A stretch of DNA of 64,000 nucleotides from Bifidobacterium adolescentis ATCC 15703 (lineage in GTDB: Bacteria > Actinomycetota > Actinomycetes > Actinomycetales > Bifidobacteriaceae), in the NCBI RefSeq assembly GCF_000010425.1, contig NC_008618.1:1667946-1731945 (forward strand), in the 5' to 3' direction. A model generated the notes under the pieces. The model was not told the DNA's origin, searched no databases, and was given only the letters and a program-made list of their open reading frames with translations. The translations under genes and the position numbers were made by a program. How positions within the stretch are numbered: position 1 is the stretch's first letter; each line of letters begins with the position of its first letter. Shown one piece after another: positions 44,906 to 53,566 of this stretch.

Positions 44906-45331
44906 ATGAATTTCAATCGGTACATCGCATTACGTGCGATCGTCGAATTCGTGGGTGCTGTAGCATGCGCAACGCAACTGTTTCAGCACCGTACCTGGCC
45001 AGGCATCATCATGATGTCGTCAATCGCCCTGCTCTGGATTATCGGCGAACTGTGGCTCACCATGGTGTACAACCGCGCGTATCCGCGCCGCGACGAGCTG
45101 TCCGACGAGCATCAGGCCACCGCCATCCGCTTCACCTTCTTCATACTGGTGGCGGCACTGGTGGTGCTGGGCTTCATCGGCATGATCGTCTCGCTGTTCA
45201 AGCATGTGCCATTCAACATTCCCGCCATGGCGCTGCCGACCCTCGGCATGCTGGCGCTGGCCATCGCCGACGCGCGATACCTGTGGCTGGAACGTGCGGG
45301 CGGGGAAAACGGAGAAGACGATGAAGACTAG
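44906..45331 (+). CDS. Small membrane protein paired with an XRE regulator
   Basis: A 141-residue protein with four hydrophobic segments and an acidic C-terminus (GGENGEDDED). AAGGAG stands before the ATG at 44906. Such four-helix proteins are regularly encoded with a short YozG-like HTH protein, as here: the next gene starts inside its last codons. The partner probably controls expression of the pair. Function unknown. Confidence 0.85.
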   Translation: MNFNRYIALRAIVEFVGAVACATQLFQHRTWPGIIMMSSIALLWIIGELWLTMVYNRAYPRRDELSDEHQATAIRFTFFILVAALVVLGFIGMIVSLFKHVPFNIPAMALPTLGMLALAIADARYLWLERAGGENGEDDED

Positions 45332-45521
45332 TCTGAAATTCAAACGTATGGAACGCGGGCTCAAACAGTCCGACCTCGCCGACCTCGTCAACGTGCGCCG
45401 CGAAACAATCGGACGACTCGAGCAGGGTCAGTACTGCCCATCGCTCAGGCTTGCCATGGATCTGGCAAAAGCGCTCGACACCACCGTCGAAGACCTGTTC
45501 AGTTTCGACGACGAGGAATAG
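45321..45521 (+). CDS. Short XRE-family HTH regulator (YozG-like)
   Basis: A 66-residue protein that is almost only a helix-turn-helix: LKFKRMERGLKQSDLADLVNVRRETIGRLEQGQYCPSLRLAMDLAKAL. The ATG at 45321 overlaps the preceding gene by 11 nt and has GGAG just upstream inside it. It presumably binds its own promoter. Confidence 0.9.
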   Translation: MKTSLKFKRMERGLKQSDLADLVNVRRETIGRLEQGQYCPSLRLAMDLAKALDTTVEDLFSFDDEE

Positions 45522-45767
45522 CTTCGGCGTGTCGTTTTCCAATTTTCCTCAAGAATGGCGAGTTTCCAACGAAAATTCTATATTTGACGATTCGGGGGCA
45601 TGTGCGAAGCTCGTCACACGATGAGACATCGACGTCACATATGTGCGAATGGCGTCACACCACGGGAAGGGCGCCATTCCAAGCGAAGCGTATAGTCAAG
45701 GCAGTAGCAGGGAACCGCAAGGCGAACTGCTGAAGACACTTCCACTTATTAGAGAGGAATTACGATC

Positions 45768-46298
45768 ATGAAGAAGAAGATCGTTGCAATCCTGGCTACC
45801 ATCGCCGCCGTGTTCGGCTTCGGTTTCGCTGCCAACTCCGCAATGGCTGTCGACCAGTACGGCGCAACCGGCACCGTCTCCGGCAATGTTGCGACGTTCA
45901 CGTTCACCGGTCTGACCCCGGGTCAGTACTACGTCGTGTCCTACGACGACACCACCGTTGAGAACGTCACCCTGGCTGCCACCAAGTATTCCAAGGCCGC
46001 CAAGGCTCACGACGATGGCACCCTGACTGCCACCTACACCTTCAAGAAGGGTTTCGCTGGCACCATCAGCTCCCAGATTTTCGCTTCTGACGCTGAGGGT
46101 CACCACACCGGCGCTGCCCTTGCCTCCGCGTCCGTGACTGTGGCCGCCACCGGTACTGGCGCTGCCGATGCTGCTGCTAACGGCTCCGCTCAGACCGCTT
46201 CCACCGGTGCTGCCATCGCCCCGTACGCTGTGGCCGTCGTGCTGCTCGCCGCTGCCGGCATCTCCCTGGTTGCCGTCCGCAAGAGCTCCGCTCGCTGA
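45768..46298 (+). CDS. Secreted, C-terminally anchored small surface protein
   Basis: A 176-residue protein with a signal peptide (MKKKIVAILATIAAVFGFGFAANSAMA), a compact beta-rich body, an Ala/Gly/Thr-rich spacer, then a hydrophobic segment and the basic tail AVRKSSAR, the layout of a wall-anchored protein. A canonical LPXTG is absent; the stretch QTASTG lies at that position. AGAGAGGAATT stands before the ATG and strongly biased codons (GCT, GTC, AAG) suggest high expression. The 245-bp gap upstream probably holds the promoter and a leader; no gene is evident there. Confidence 0.85.
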   Translation: MKKKIVAILATIAAVFGFGFAANSAMAVDQYGATGTVSGNVATFTFTGLTPGQYYVVSYDDTTVENVTLAATKYSKAAKAHDDGTLTATYTFKKGFAGTISSQIFASDAEGHHTGAALASASVTVAATGTGAADAAANGSAQTASTGAAIAPYAVAVVLLAAAGISLVAVRKSSAR

Positions 46299-46338
46299 AC
46301 TCGGCTCAACCGGAAATAATTGAACACTTACGTTCATG

Positions 46339-46369
46339 AAGGGCTTGGGGCATTCCCAGGCCCTTTTTT
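46339..46369 (+). terminator. Terminator of the small surface protein gene
   Basis: An 11-bp stem AAGGGCTTGGG/CCCAGGCCCTT with one G-U pair, followed by a run of T. Confidence 0.85.
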
Positions 46370-46423
46370 ACGCTTATTTCGCGCGCACCCCACAGGGCAT
46401 CCACGCACGCAGAAAGGACACCA

Positions 46424-46960
46424 ATGAAGGTTGTATTCGTCTGCACCGGCAACGTCTGCCGTTCCCCCATGGGAGAGCTGTTGCTCCCTCACTATATGCC
46501 CGATCTCGAGGCCGACAGCGCCGGCACGAGAGGACTCGACGCGCATGAAATCGCGCCAAACAGCGCAAAACTGCTGGCCGCGCATGGCATCGATGCCAAA
46601 CAGTTCCGTTCCAAGCGCATCACCCCGCAACTGGCGAACAGCAGCGGCCTGATTCTGTGCTTTGAGCACGAACAGCGCAAGGAGATCGCGGTGATCGCTC
46701 CAACGGCGGCGTGCAGGACTTTCCTCATCAACGACTTCGCCAACATGTGCGCGTATTGCAAAGAACAGGGGTATATGGATGGCGATACGCGCGAGGAACG
46801 ACTCGAATCCGTTATCGATAATGCCAGCATGATCCGCCCTATGATTCCCGATACCGCCAATATCGAAGATCCTATGGGTAAAGATTACGCGGTCTACGAG
46901 CGTTCATATCAGGAGATTTGCAAGGCTTTGCAGACCATTGCTGATACCACCACTCGATAA
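46424..46960 (+). CDS. Low-molecular-weight protein tyrosine phosphatase
   Basis: The P-loop CTGNVCRSP (CX5R) lies at residues 7-15 and the general-acid Asp is in IEDPMGKD near residue 150. It is 178 aa and cytosolic, with AAAGGAC upstream of the ATG at 46424. The very next gene is a tyrosine kinase of the Wzz/CpsD type; Wzb-Wzc-like pairs jointly control exopolysaccharide export, so this one likely dephosphorylates the kinase's tyrosine cluster. Confidence 0.93.
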   Translation: MKVVFVCTGNVCRSPMGELLLPHYMPDLEADSAGTRGLDAHEIAPNSAKLLAAHGIDAKQFRSKRITPQLANSSGLILCFEHEQRKEIAVIAPTAACRTFLINDFANMCAYCKEQGYMDGDTREERLESVIDNASMIRPMIPDTANIEDPMGKDYAVYERSYQEICKALQTIADTTTR

Positions 46961-47018
46961 CCCCTTACTGTAAGGGAGTCAAGCTGAAACCATGGTCACG
47001 CTCAGCGCCCTCCCCCAC

Positions 47019-47050
47019 AAGGAGCTTTCCCCCATCTGGGAGGGCTCCTT
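47019..47050 (+). terminator. Possible terminator between phosphatase and kinase genes
   Basis: AAGGAGC (47019-47025) pairs with GCTCCTT (47044-47050), with further imperfect pairing inside. It has no T-run, so read-through into the kinase gene is likely. Confidence 0.4.
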
Positions 47051-47097
47051 GCTATTATGAGTTTGTTTTGGATTTTGAAAATCTCTGAGAGGGAAAC

Positions 47098-48594
47098 ATG
47101 GCCGCAGCAGAAAGTACAGCGTCACAAAACGGTCAGGTAGTGGTTGAGCCTACCGAAACGGAAGACAACGGCATCACCCTGATGGACCTGTTCCGTATTG
47201 TCCGCAAGCATATTGTGGTCGGCATCATCACTTTTGTGGTGGTCTTTGCCGCCGTGTGCGCCTACACGTTCCTGGTTCCGCCGAAATATTCGGCCACTTC
47301 CCAGGTGTTCGCCACGTACAGCGATTCCTCGGTGCAGGATAATAACATTTCCAACATCAACAGCGCCAGTACGTACATCACTAACCAGATTCAGTCGTAC
47401 CCGACTCTGGTCACCACTGAATCCGTGCTGAAGCCAGTCATCGATGACTTGGGTCTCGACACTACTGTGGCGGGTCTTGCTGGTCAGCTGACGGTCACGA
47501 ACCCGACGAACACCGCCTTCGTGAATATCACCGCGCAGAGCGGCGATGCGAAGCAGTCGTCCGACATCGCCAATGCGGTAGCCGAATCGTTGAGCAACGT
47601 AGTGGAAAAGTCGCTGTATGCGTCTGGCAAGGAATCACCGGTGAAGCTGTCCATCGTGCAGCGTGCCAGCGTGCCGCTCTCCCCCAGCTCCCCCAAGGTG
47701 GCGCTGTATCTCGCCGTCGGACTGGTCGGCGGCCTGATCCTTGGCGTCTTCGCCACGCTCATTCGCGATCTTATGGCCACCCGCGTGGAGGAAGCCAACG
47801 ATCTGCAAGACATCATCAACGCCCCTATCATGGGCCGTATTCCAACAGACGACAGTCTGAAGGGCATCAAGCCGATCATCATCTCCTCCCCTGCCGGTCG
47901 TATTTCCGAGGAATTCCGCCGTATCCGCACCAACCTATCGTTCACGTCGAAGGTTGAAGGCTCCAACGCCCGCATGATTGTCATCACATCCGTCGGCCCG
48001 TCCGAAGGCAAGACCACCGTTTCCGTGAATGTGGCCGCAGCCTTGGCCGAGAACGGTGCCAAGGTGCTGCTCATCGACGCCGACCTGCGTCACCCGTCCG
48101 TGGCCGACCGACTTGGTTTGGAAGGCGGCGCTGGCTTGGCGCACGTCCTGTCCGGACAGGCCACCGTCAAGGATGTGGTGCAGCGCTATTGGAAGCCGAA
48201 TCTGCATATCATGCCTGCCGGTCCGAAGCCGCCGAACGCTTCCATGCTGCTGAATTCGAAGACCATGACCGAAATGCTGGACATGGCCCTGCAGACCTAC
48301 GATTACGTGATTGTGGATACCTCCCCGATGGTCGTGGCCAATGATGCCGCCGTATTCGGTGCGAAGAGCGATGGCGTGGTACTGGTTTCCGGCCGCGACG
48401 TCACCATGAAGCGCGATCTGAAGGATATTGCCGTTCAGCTTGAGAACCTCAACGTTCCGGTTGTTGGATTCGTGTTCAACTTCGAGAAGGAGCGCAAGAC
48501 CTCCAACAACGACAATTACTACTATTACGACGAGGGCGGCAAGACGAGCCACAAGGCTCCTAAGTCCCGCTCCGAAGCCAAGCGCAAGAAGTAG
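47098..48594 (+). CDS. Wzz/CpsD-type bacterial tyrosine kinase (BY-kinase)
   Basis: A 498-residue membrane protein fusing a polysaccharide co-polymerase part (membrane helices near 40-58 and 203-222) to a cytoplasmic ATPase. Walker A GPSEGKTT (about 300), Walker A' LLIDADLRHPSV and Walker B YVIVDTSP are all present, and the C-terminus has the autophosphorylated tyrosine cluster NYYYYDEGG. GAGAGGG precedes the ATG at 47098. Together with the phosphatase it forms the regulatory module of an exopolysaccharide system, yet no glycosyltransferase or flippase lies in this window. Confidence 0.94.
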   Translation: MAAAESTASQNGQVVVEPTETEDNGITLMDLFRIVRKHIVVGIITFVVVFAAVCAYTFLVPPKYSATSQVFATYSDSSVQDNNISNINSASTYITNQIQSYPTLVTTESVLKPVIDDLGLDTTVAGLAGQLTVTNPTNTAFVNITAQSGDAKQSSDIANAVAESLSNVVEKSLYASGKESPVKLSIVQRASVPLSPSSPKVALYLAVGLVGGLILGVFATLIRDLMATRVEEANDLQDIINAPIMGRIPTDDSLKGIKPIIISSPAGRISEEFRRIRTNLSFTSKVEGSNARMIVITSVGPSEGKTTVSVNVAAALAENGAKVLLIDADLRHPSVADRLGLEGGAGLAHVLSGQATVKDVVQRYWKPNLHIMPAGPKPPNASMLLNSKTMTEMLDMALQTYDYVIVDTSPMVVANDAAVFGAKSDGVVLVSGRDVTMKRDLKDIAVQLENLNVPVVGFVFNFEKERKTSNNDNYYYYDEGGKTSHKAPKSRSEAKRKK

Positions 48595-48623
48595 CTCGGG
48601 GTTAAAGTCCGCTGATTCAAGAG

Positions 48624-48660
48624 AAGGCTGGAAACCGCTGTGGTTTCCAGCCTTTCTTTA
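48624..48660 (+). terminator. Terminator of the kinase gene
   Basis: A perfect 13-bp stem AAGGCTGGAAACC/GGTTTCCAGCCTT with a five-base loop and TCTTTA after it. Confidence 0.9.
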
Positions 48661-48802
48661 TGTCTTCAAGGCTGACAGGTGAGGTGGATTCGATCTTTTC
48701 GTTTCGAGCCGGTTTCCGTCTCGTCTTATGCGCCTTTCCTTGTACGCCCTCTCTGCGCCCACAGCTGATATGGCACTTGCCGGATGCCGCTATCATGTGG
48801 GT

Positions 48803-49168
48803 ATGAGACTTCTTGGCAATATTCTGTGGCTGATTCTGGGTGGACTGTTCCTGGCCGCCGGCTGGGCCGTCATCGGACTGGTGCTGTGCGTCACCATCGT
48901 CGGCATCCCGCTGGGCGTGCAGGCGTTCAAGATGGCGGGGCTGACGTTGACTCCGTTCGGCAAGACCGTGGTCTATGGAGGCGGCGTGGGCTCGGTGCTG
49001 GTCAACATTGTGTGGTTCGTGCTGGCCGGTGTGTGGATGGCGATCGGCTACGTGTGCGCCGGACTGCTGAACTGCATTACCATCATCGGCATTCCGTTCG
49101 GTATCCAGTCGTTCAAAATGGCCAAACTGGCGCTGTGGCCGTTTGGTTCGCAGATTTACAGCCTGTGA
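48803..49168 (+). CDS. YccF-domain membrane protein
   Basis: A 121-residue protein with two copies of the YccF motif (IVGIPLGVQAFKMAGLTLTPFG and IIGIPFGIQSFKMAKLALWPFG) between hydrophobic helices. The family is widespread, of unknown role. The ATG at 48803 lies 6 nt after TATCAT (48791-48796) with no ribosome site; the upstream in-frame part is not conserved-looking. Its stop abuts the stop of the next, convergent gene with no gap. Confidence 0.9.
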   Translation: MRLLGNILWLILGGLFLAAGWAVIGLVLCVTIVGIPLGVQAFKMAGLTLTPFGKTVVYGGGVGSVLVNIVWFVLAGVWMAIGYVCAGLLNCITIIGIPFGIQSFKMAKLALWPFGSQIYSL

Positions 49169-50185
49169 TTAGCGCATCCAGCGCAGTCGGCCATCGGATG
49201 CCGTCCGACACGTGAGTATCGAAGAGCTGCGATCCGATTGCGCCGTAGCTCCTGCGGAAGAGCAGAACGCGCCACCATGCGCTCTACCGAGTGACGTTGC
49301 CGCCGGAGCCTGCGCCGGCGATTGCGCAGCTTGGGACTGCTGCTGCGCCACTTGGGCCAACTGTTGTTCTTGAGCCTGCTTCTTGGCTTCCTCACGTTGC
49401 GCGATGTTCTTTTCACGCTCGTCGAGCTGTGTTTGCCGCTGGTCTTGCTCCTGTTGCTTCTGGTCTTGCTCCTGCTGTTTCTGCTCCTGCTCGGATTGTT
49501 GCTGGTCAAGCTGCTTCTGTTGCGAATCCTGTTCGGCTTTCTGCTGCTCCAACTGATCCTTGAGATCCTGAATATCGTCCAGTTTCCGGTTGAGCTCATC
49601 GACTTGCCGCTGCAGTTTGTTGTTGTGCTGTTTCTGCGAAGTCAACTGCTGCTCCAGTTGCTTATACTGGCTGCTTTGCGTCGGATCAGCACTCATGTTG
49701 CCTATGGCGAGCGCTACGACGGCAACGAGAATAATGACGATCCACCGTTTCCAAGAGCCTGGCTGCTTGGATTTCTTCGTATGCTTTCCACCGGTTGGAG
49801 GGTCGGTTGGCCCGTTGGAGTTTGAAAGCTCGTTGGTTGAGACAGACGGAGTGTTGGTCAAAGTCAGCTTGTCCGCATCGGAAGGATATGGCATGACGGT
49901 GGTTTCCACTGGCGAAGTGGTCAGCGGCAGTTGTGCAGCATCCGCTTTGGATCGTTTTGTGTTCTTCTTGGCTTTCTTCGCCTTGGCGGGCTTCTCATCT
50001 GAGATCTTTTGGCTGTAGCTGATGCCGGTTCCCGGAACACTGGCTCCAACATAGGTGCCGCGCTTTCCCACTGTGACGTGTGGCGCTCCGCGTTTGCCGA
50101 ATGTGACGCTGCTGATGCCGTTTTTGCCGAGATTGACGCGCATGCCTTTACCCAAGCTGATGCTTTTTCGAATCCTGAATCCCAT
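49169..50185 (-). CDS. DUF4236 protein with coiled coil and membrane helix
   Basis: A 338-residue protein. The N-terminal 50 residues (MGFRIRKSISLGKGMRVNLGKNGISSVTFGKRG) are a DUF4236 domain; a basic linker and a membrane helix (about 155-172, WIVIILVAVVALAIGNM) follow, then a 110-residue Gln/Glu coiled coil and a short Cys-containing end (GGAFCSSAGATAQSDRSSSILTCRTASDGRLRWMR) like the small terminal modules of phage- and envelope-related proteins. AAGGGGAG precedes the ATG at 50185. Function unknown. Confidence 0.82.
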   Translation of the reverse strand: MGFRIRKSISLGKGMRVNLGKNGISSVTFGKRGAPHVTVGKRGTYVGASVPGTGISYSQKISDEKPAKAKKAKKNTKRSKADAAQLPLTTSPVETTVMPYPSDADKLTLTNTPSVSTNELSNSNGPTDPPTGGKHTKKSKQPGSWKRWIVIILVAVVALAIGNMSADPTQSSQYKQLEQQLTSQKQHNNKLQRQVDELNRKLDDIQDLKDQLEQQKAEQDSQQKQLDQQQSEQEQKQQEQDQKQQEQDQRQTQLDEREKNIAQREEAKKQAQEQQLAQVAQQQSQAAQSPAQAPAATSLGRAHGGAFCSSAGATAQSDRSSSILTCRTASDGRLRWMR

Positions 50186-50221
50186 GCTCTCCCCTTTGAT
50201 AGCGTCTCTCTTGCTAGTCAT

Positions 50222-51157
50222 TATATGACTTTTCGGGGTTGGGTCCGTTATTTCAATGCGCCTCAGCCAGTTTTTCTTCTCTTATATAAAAGCCCGTCAC
50301 ATTGTTTTCTTTTAGGCGTCTCCAAAAAAAACATTTACGGAGTGTAGAACGTGCCGAAGCGGCCTGAAGCATGCGTCCATGGCAAGAAAAAGCATCCAAG
50401 ACTCCGCCTTTCATATATTCGACGTTCCGACCCTCCCCTATCAGGAACAAGAACCAAGAATCCCGAAAACGTCACCATCCCGATCGAAACAATTCCCAAC
50501 CCAATATAAGAAGGGGGACACCGCAAAAGCCTCCACACACAAACAGAAAACGTCCAAGGCAACGTCCCAGATTGCACGATGTTGTTTCGTATGACAAAAC
50601 ATCAAGACATCCGTTCCTTCTCCCGAGAAGGAATCAGCAGAAACTCAAGCACAATGAAAAGGAGGAGCCGACGCATCGACTCCTCCCAGGTTTCGCCCGA
50701 AGACTTCCACCGCAATTAAACGGGAATGCACTAATCTTAATAGGCGAAAGCAGCCAGAGCAGGGCACGAACGGGGGTACACGCCTAACGTAGCACGCCGG
50801 CGCACTCCAAAGAATTTCAAATGGAGGCAACCTCTAGCATCGAACCGCTCCGCATGGTTCTTCCTCGACAAGGAACAGACCATCAAATCCAACCTCAAGC
50901 GCGTGTAGTAGACCATAGAACACACCCCTTTTAAGAACCTTATTCGTACAATGCCCTACCTCGCGTTCGGCTGTACAAGACCTGCTTTGAAGCATTGGAT
51001 TAGATACACCGCAGAATGAACGGCCGCCTGAACCTTTCCCTTTAGAGACCACTCCAGAATCCGGACCGCCGTGACAGTCGGGCTGACTGTTCATTAGACC
51101 ACTCATAAGTAATTGGATGACACCGCCGAGAACATTGCCCATACACCCGAAACCGAA
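50222..51157. other. 935-bp region without a supported gene
   Basis: This is the border between core and accessory DNA. Several open frames exist (for example 50371-50787 plus and 50834-51142 minus, Cys-rich), but none has a ribosome site together with a recognisable protein. A run of eight A lies near 50,324. The minus frame 50834-51142 directly follows the SecB-like gene and could be a poorly conserved third member of that unit. Confidence 0.5.
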
Positions 51158-51547
51158 TCATTGGGATTGCGCAGGCAACGCAGCAATCGACAACGGCACT
51201 ATTGACATCGCAGGTATATCATGCGACTGCAATTGTTCAACGAGCTTTTCCCTCATGTAAGGCCATGCAACGGAAAGAGCCTCCGGGGTATTTTCATCAT
51301 CAATGGGCGAATCGAATTGAATCGCATAGCGCAGATCGGATACGAAAAAAGGAGACACATTCTTTTCGGAATCGCCTTTTTTGAGAGTGATCTCCGAATG
51401 CAACGTTAATTCGTACGGCCAAGGCTTGTCATCACTTGGATTCAAACCAAAATTAAAATTGATGTTGCTTTCCGCGCCTTCCTGCGAGTCTTGGGCAAGG
51501 TCGCGCTCGCTTGACTGGCCGAGCAGCATAATTCTGTTGACGTTCAT
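51158..51547 (-). CDS. SecB-like chaperone-domain protein
   Basis: A 129-residue protein. The middle is beta-rich (PYELTLHSEITLKKG, FVSDLRYAIQFDS) and the end AWPYMREKLVEQLQSHDIPAMSIVPLSIAAL matches the pattern of SecB helices, where 'FPY.R..i..l....fp.l.l.pi.f..l' is diagnostic. The start overlaps the HTH gene stop by 4 nt (ATGA), so the two are coupled. In mycobacteria SecB-like proteins act as chaperones of HigBA toxin-antitoxin modules. Here the antitoxin-like HTH partner is present but no toxin is recognisable. General secretion SecB is also possible but unlikely in a Gram-positive. Confidence 0.7.
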   Translation of the reverse strand: MNVNRIMLLGQSSERDLAQDSQEGAESNINFNFGLNPSDDKPWPYELTLHSEITLKKGDSEKNVSPFFVSDLRYAIQFDSPIDDENTPEALSVAWPYMREKLVEQLQSHDIPAMSIVPLSIAALPAQSQ

Positions 51548-52038
51548 CCAACCAGCTCCTTTTTCGATTCCACGTCTTTATTTGCACGCCAAGGAGCAGC
51601 CTTGCCCGAAGCACCCATTACAGTAACCTTGCGTAAACCATCATGATTTGGTTTTTGCCGGGATACTGTTACCTCTACGTTGATGCCGCCCATCGTTATA
51701 TCGCCATTGGACCATTCACTTGTTACCTGCAATTGTCGAACGGCCTTCCACGTATCGTATTTCCGGCACCCCTCCGGTTTTAGCTCCGCAGGCTCGACGC
51801 TATATGTAATGCGCGCCCCGACTTCCAACGCATAGTCGGTAAGCAATGTCACAAGCTTTTTTCTTCCGTTCTCAATCTGAGATATGTAAGACTGGGACAC
51901 ACCCATCTCATCAGCCAATTGCTCCTGAGTCATACCCCGTTGCACACGCATAGAGACAAGACCCTCAAGAAGCTGGTCCTCAGCGTGATACAAATCGTAG
52001 GCAAGTTCCCGATAATCGTAAGGAAGCTGACCATCCAT
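51544..52038 (-). CDS. XRE-family HTH regulator coupled to the SecB-like gene
   Basis: A 164-residue protein. The HTH lies at about residues 30-62 (MRVQRGMTQEQLADEMGVSQSYISQIENGRKKL), after a helical N-terminus and before a beta-rich C-terminal half (NGDITMGGINVEVTVSRQ). GGAGGG precedes the ATG at 52038. A perfect 37-bp palindrome covers the region just upstream of its ribosome site, the expected autoregulatory operator. Its layout with a SecB-like gene suggests an antitoxin-like role. Confidence 0.88.
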   Translation of the reverse strand: MDGQLPYDYRELAYDLYHAEDQLLEGLVSMRVQRGMTQEQLADEMGVSQSYISQIENGRKKLVTLLTDYALEVGARITYSVEPAELKPEGCRKYDTWKAVRQLQVTSEWSNGDITMGGINVEVTVSRQKPNHDGLRKVTVMGASGKAAPWRANKDVESKKELVG

Positions 52039-52047
52039 GGTTCCCTC

Positions 52048-52084
52048 CTGTGGTGGATATTACTTATAGTAATATCCACCACAG
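52048..52084. promoter_or_regulatory. Perfect 37-bp palindromic operator
   Basis: Two 17-base arms, CTGTGGTGGATATTACT and its exact complement, are separated by TAT. The palindrome ends 3-4 bases from the ribosome site of the HTH gene and lies 140 bp from the divergent HAD gene. It could bind a dimer of the HTH protein, and as RNA it would fold over the ribosome site. Confidence 0.75.
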
Positions 52085-52223
52085 GCTCGACATTATTACC
52101 GTCAACCCTAATTATTATGAAATGGTCAATTTATGAAATCAGCGACAATTGTTAAAAGACATCATCTGTATCAGTTAACATATATATAGCTGACAGAGAG
52201 TTACAAGAGTCAAAAGAGGGAAA

Positions 52224-53135
52224 ATGAGCAATATCATTGCCTTAGTTTGGGATTTTGATAAGACCCTCGTAGATGGATATATGCAAGATCCTATTTTTGA
52301 AAAATATGACGTAGTCTCCAAAGACTACTGGAGAATGATTAACAATCTTCCTCAAAAATACAAGGAAGAGCAAGACGTTGAAGTTAACAAAGATACCATT
52401 TATCTCAACCAATTCATTAAAGATGCGCGCCCTGATGGTTGCTTCCCTGGGCTGAATAACGAACAACTAAAAGATTTTGGCAAAGAATTAAAATTCTACA
52501 AAGGTGTCCCAGATATTTTCGAGGCAGTTAAACGAGTAGTCGATCAAGACGCATATAGAGAACGCGACATTCATGTGGAAAACTATGTTGTCAGCACTGG
52601 AATGTCCAAAGTAATTCAAGGTTCAAAAATTGAACCATATATGAAACATATATGGGGATGTGAATTCATTGAAGATGAAAATGAAAATGGGCAAAAAGTT
52701 ATTAGTGAACTTGGTTACACTATCGATAACACGTCTAAGACCAGGGCTTTATTTGAAATAAACAAAGGTATTCCAGAAACTCCAAACATTGACGTAAACG
52801 CGAAAGTCCCCGAAGAACTACGTCGAGTCCAATTCAAAAATATGATCTATATTGCAGATGGCCCCAGTGACATCCCCGCATTTTCCGTCGTGAAACGGTA
52901 CGGTGGCGCTACTTTTGCGGTTTATCCCAAGCACGACGAAAAAGCCTTTGATCAAGTCGAACAAATGCGAAGAGACGAACGCATCGACATGTATGCAGAA
53001 GCCGATTATTCCGAAGGAACAACAGCATATATGTGGCTAACACACAAAGTGAAACTTCTTGCTGAAGGTATAGTGCAGAGGGAAAAGAAGCGACTGGAGG
53101 AATCCATTTCAAGTGCGCCACATCATATTTCATAA
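52224..53135 (+). CDS. HAD-family hydrolase
   Basis: A 303-residue cytosolic haloacid-dehalogenase-type phosphatase with motif I WDFDKTLVDG (nucleophile Asp9/11 region), motif II Thr/Ser in VVSTGMSK near residue 122, and motif IV IADGPSDIPAFS near 212. A helical cap lies between. It is AT-richer than the core genes and was probably acquired. AGAGGGAAA precedes the ATG at 52224. It is divergent from the HTH-SecB pair with the palindrome between. The substrate is unknown. Confidence 0.85.
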   Translation: MSNIIALVWDFDKTLVDGYMQDPIFEKYDVVSKDYWRMINNLPQKYKEEQDVEVNKDTIYLNQFIKDARPDGCFPGLNNEQLKDFGKELKFYKGVPDIFEAVKRVVDQDAYRERDIHVENYVVSTGMSKVIQGSKIEPYMKHIWGCEFIEDENENGQKVISELGYTIDNTSKTRALFEINKGIPETPNIDVNAKVPEELRRVQFKNMIYIADGPSDIPAFSVVKRYGGATFAVYPKHDEKAFDQVEQMRRDERIDMYAEADYSEGTTAYMWLTHKVKLLAEGIVQREKKRLEESISSAPHHIS

Positions 53136-53251
53136 ACATTAGCCACTACCGCCCCTTCTTTTACATCCTTTATTATACGAAAGTCTAAGAGAAGGAACAT
53201 CAGAATCAAACAATCAAAATTTTTAATTATCAGAAATCGGCGTTCTATCTT

Positions 53252-53283
53252 TTCTTCCTGTCTGACCTATCAGACAGGAAGAA
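53252..53283. repeat. 14-bp perfect inverted repeat
   Basis: TTCTTCCTGTCTGA (53252-53265) and its complement (53270-53283) flank a four-base loop between two convergent genes. The tails are not T-rich, but the position suits a bidirectional 3' hairpin. Confidence 0.65.
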
Positions 53284-53297
53284 CGTGGGTAACAGCA

Positions 53298-53486
53298 CTA
53301 TAATTTGTCGTGAGCAGATTCAAATCCAATAGGATTACGAGAAGAAGCTTTCCTCTGCAAATCGATTAGATGGAAAACCTCAGATTCATCTAGATCAAGC
53401 CATCGACCATCGAAAGGCGACTGATAAAACTCATTCGGAGGCAGCGGAACAATCTTACTCCCCTTTTCCGATGCATGAGAACGCAT
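53298..53486 (-). CDS. Small hypothetical protein downstream of the SIR2 gene
   Basis: A 62-residue protein (MRSHASEKGSKIVPLPPNEFYQSPFDGRWLDL...). A textbook AAGGAG lies 7 nt before the ATG at 53486, which is the main reason to accept it. It is on the same strand, 80 bp after the SIR2-family gene, so it may be its partner. No family recognised. Confidence 0.6.
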   Translation of the reverse strand: MRSHASEKGSKIVPLPPNEFYQSPFDGRWLDLDESEVFHLIDLQRKASSRNPIGFESAHDKL

Positions 53487-53566
53487 TGCCGTCTCCTTTC
53501 TATGTGGTTCACGTCAGTATAACGCGTGAATCTGGACAACACACTATGACCAAGCTCATTTTTTCA

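Noticed and set aside
50371..50787. 138-codon basic ORF at the island border
   Set aside because: No ribosome site, low-complexity composition, and no conserved motif.
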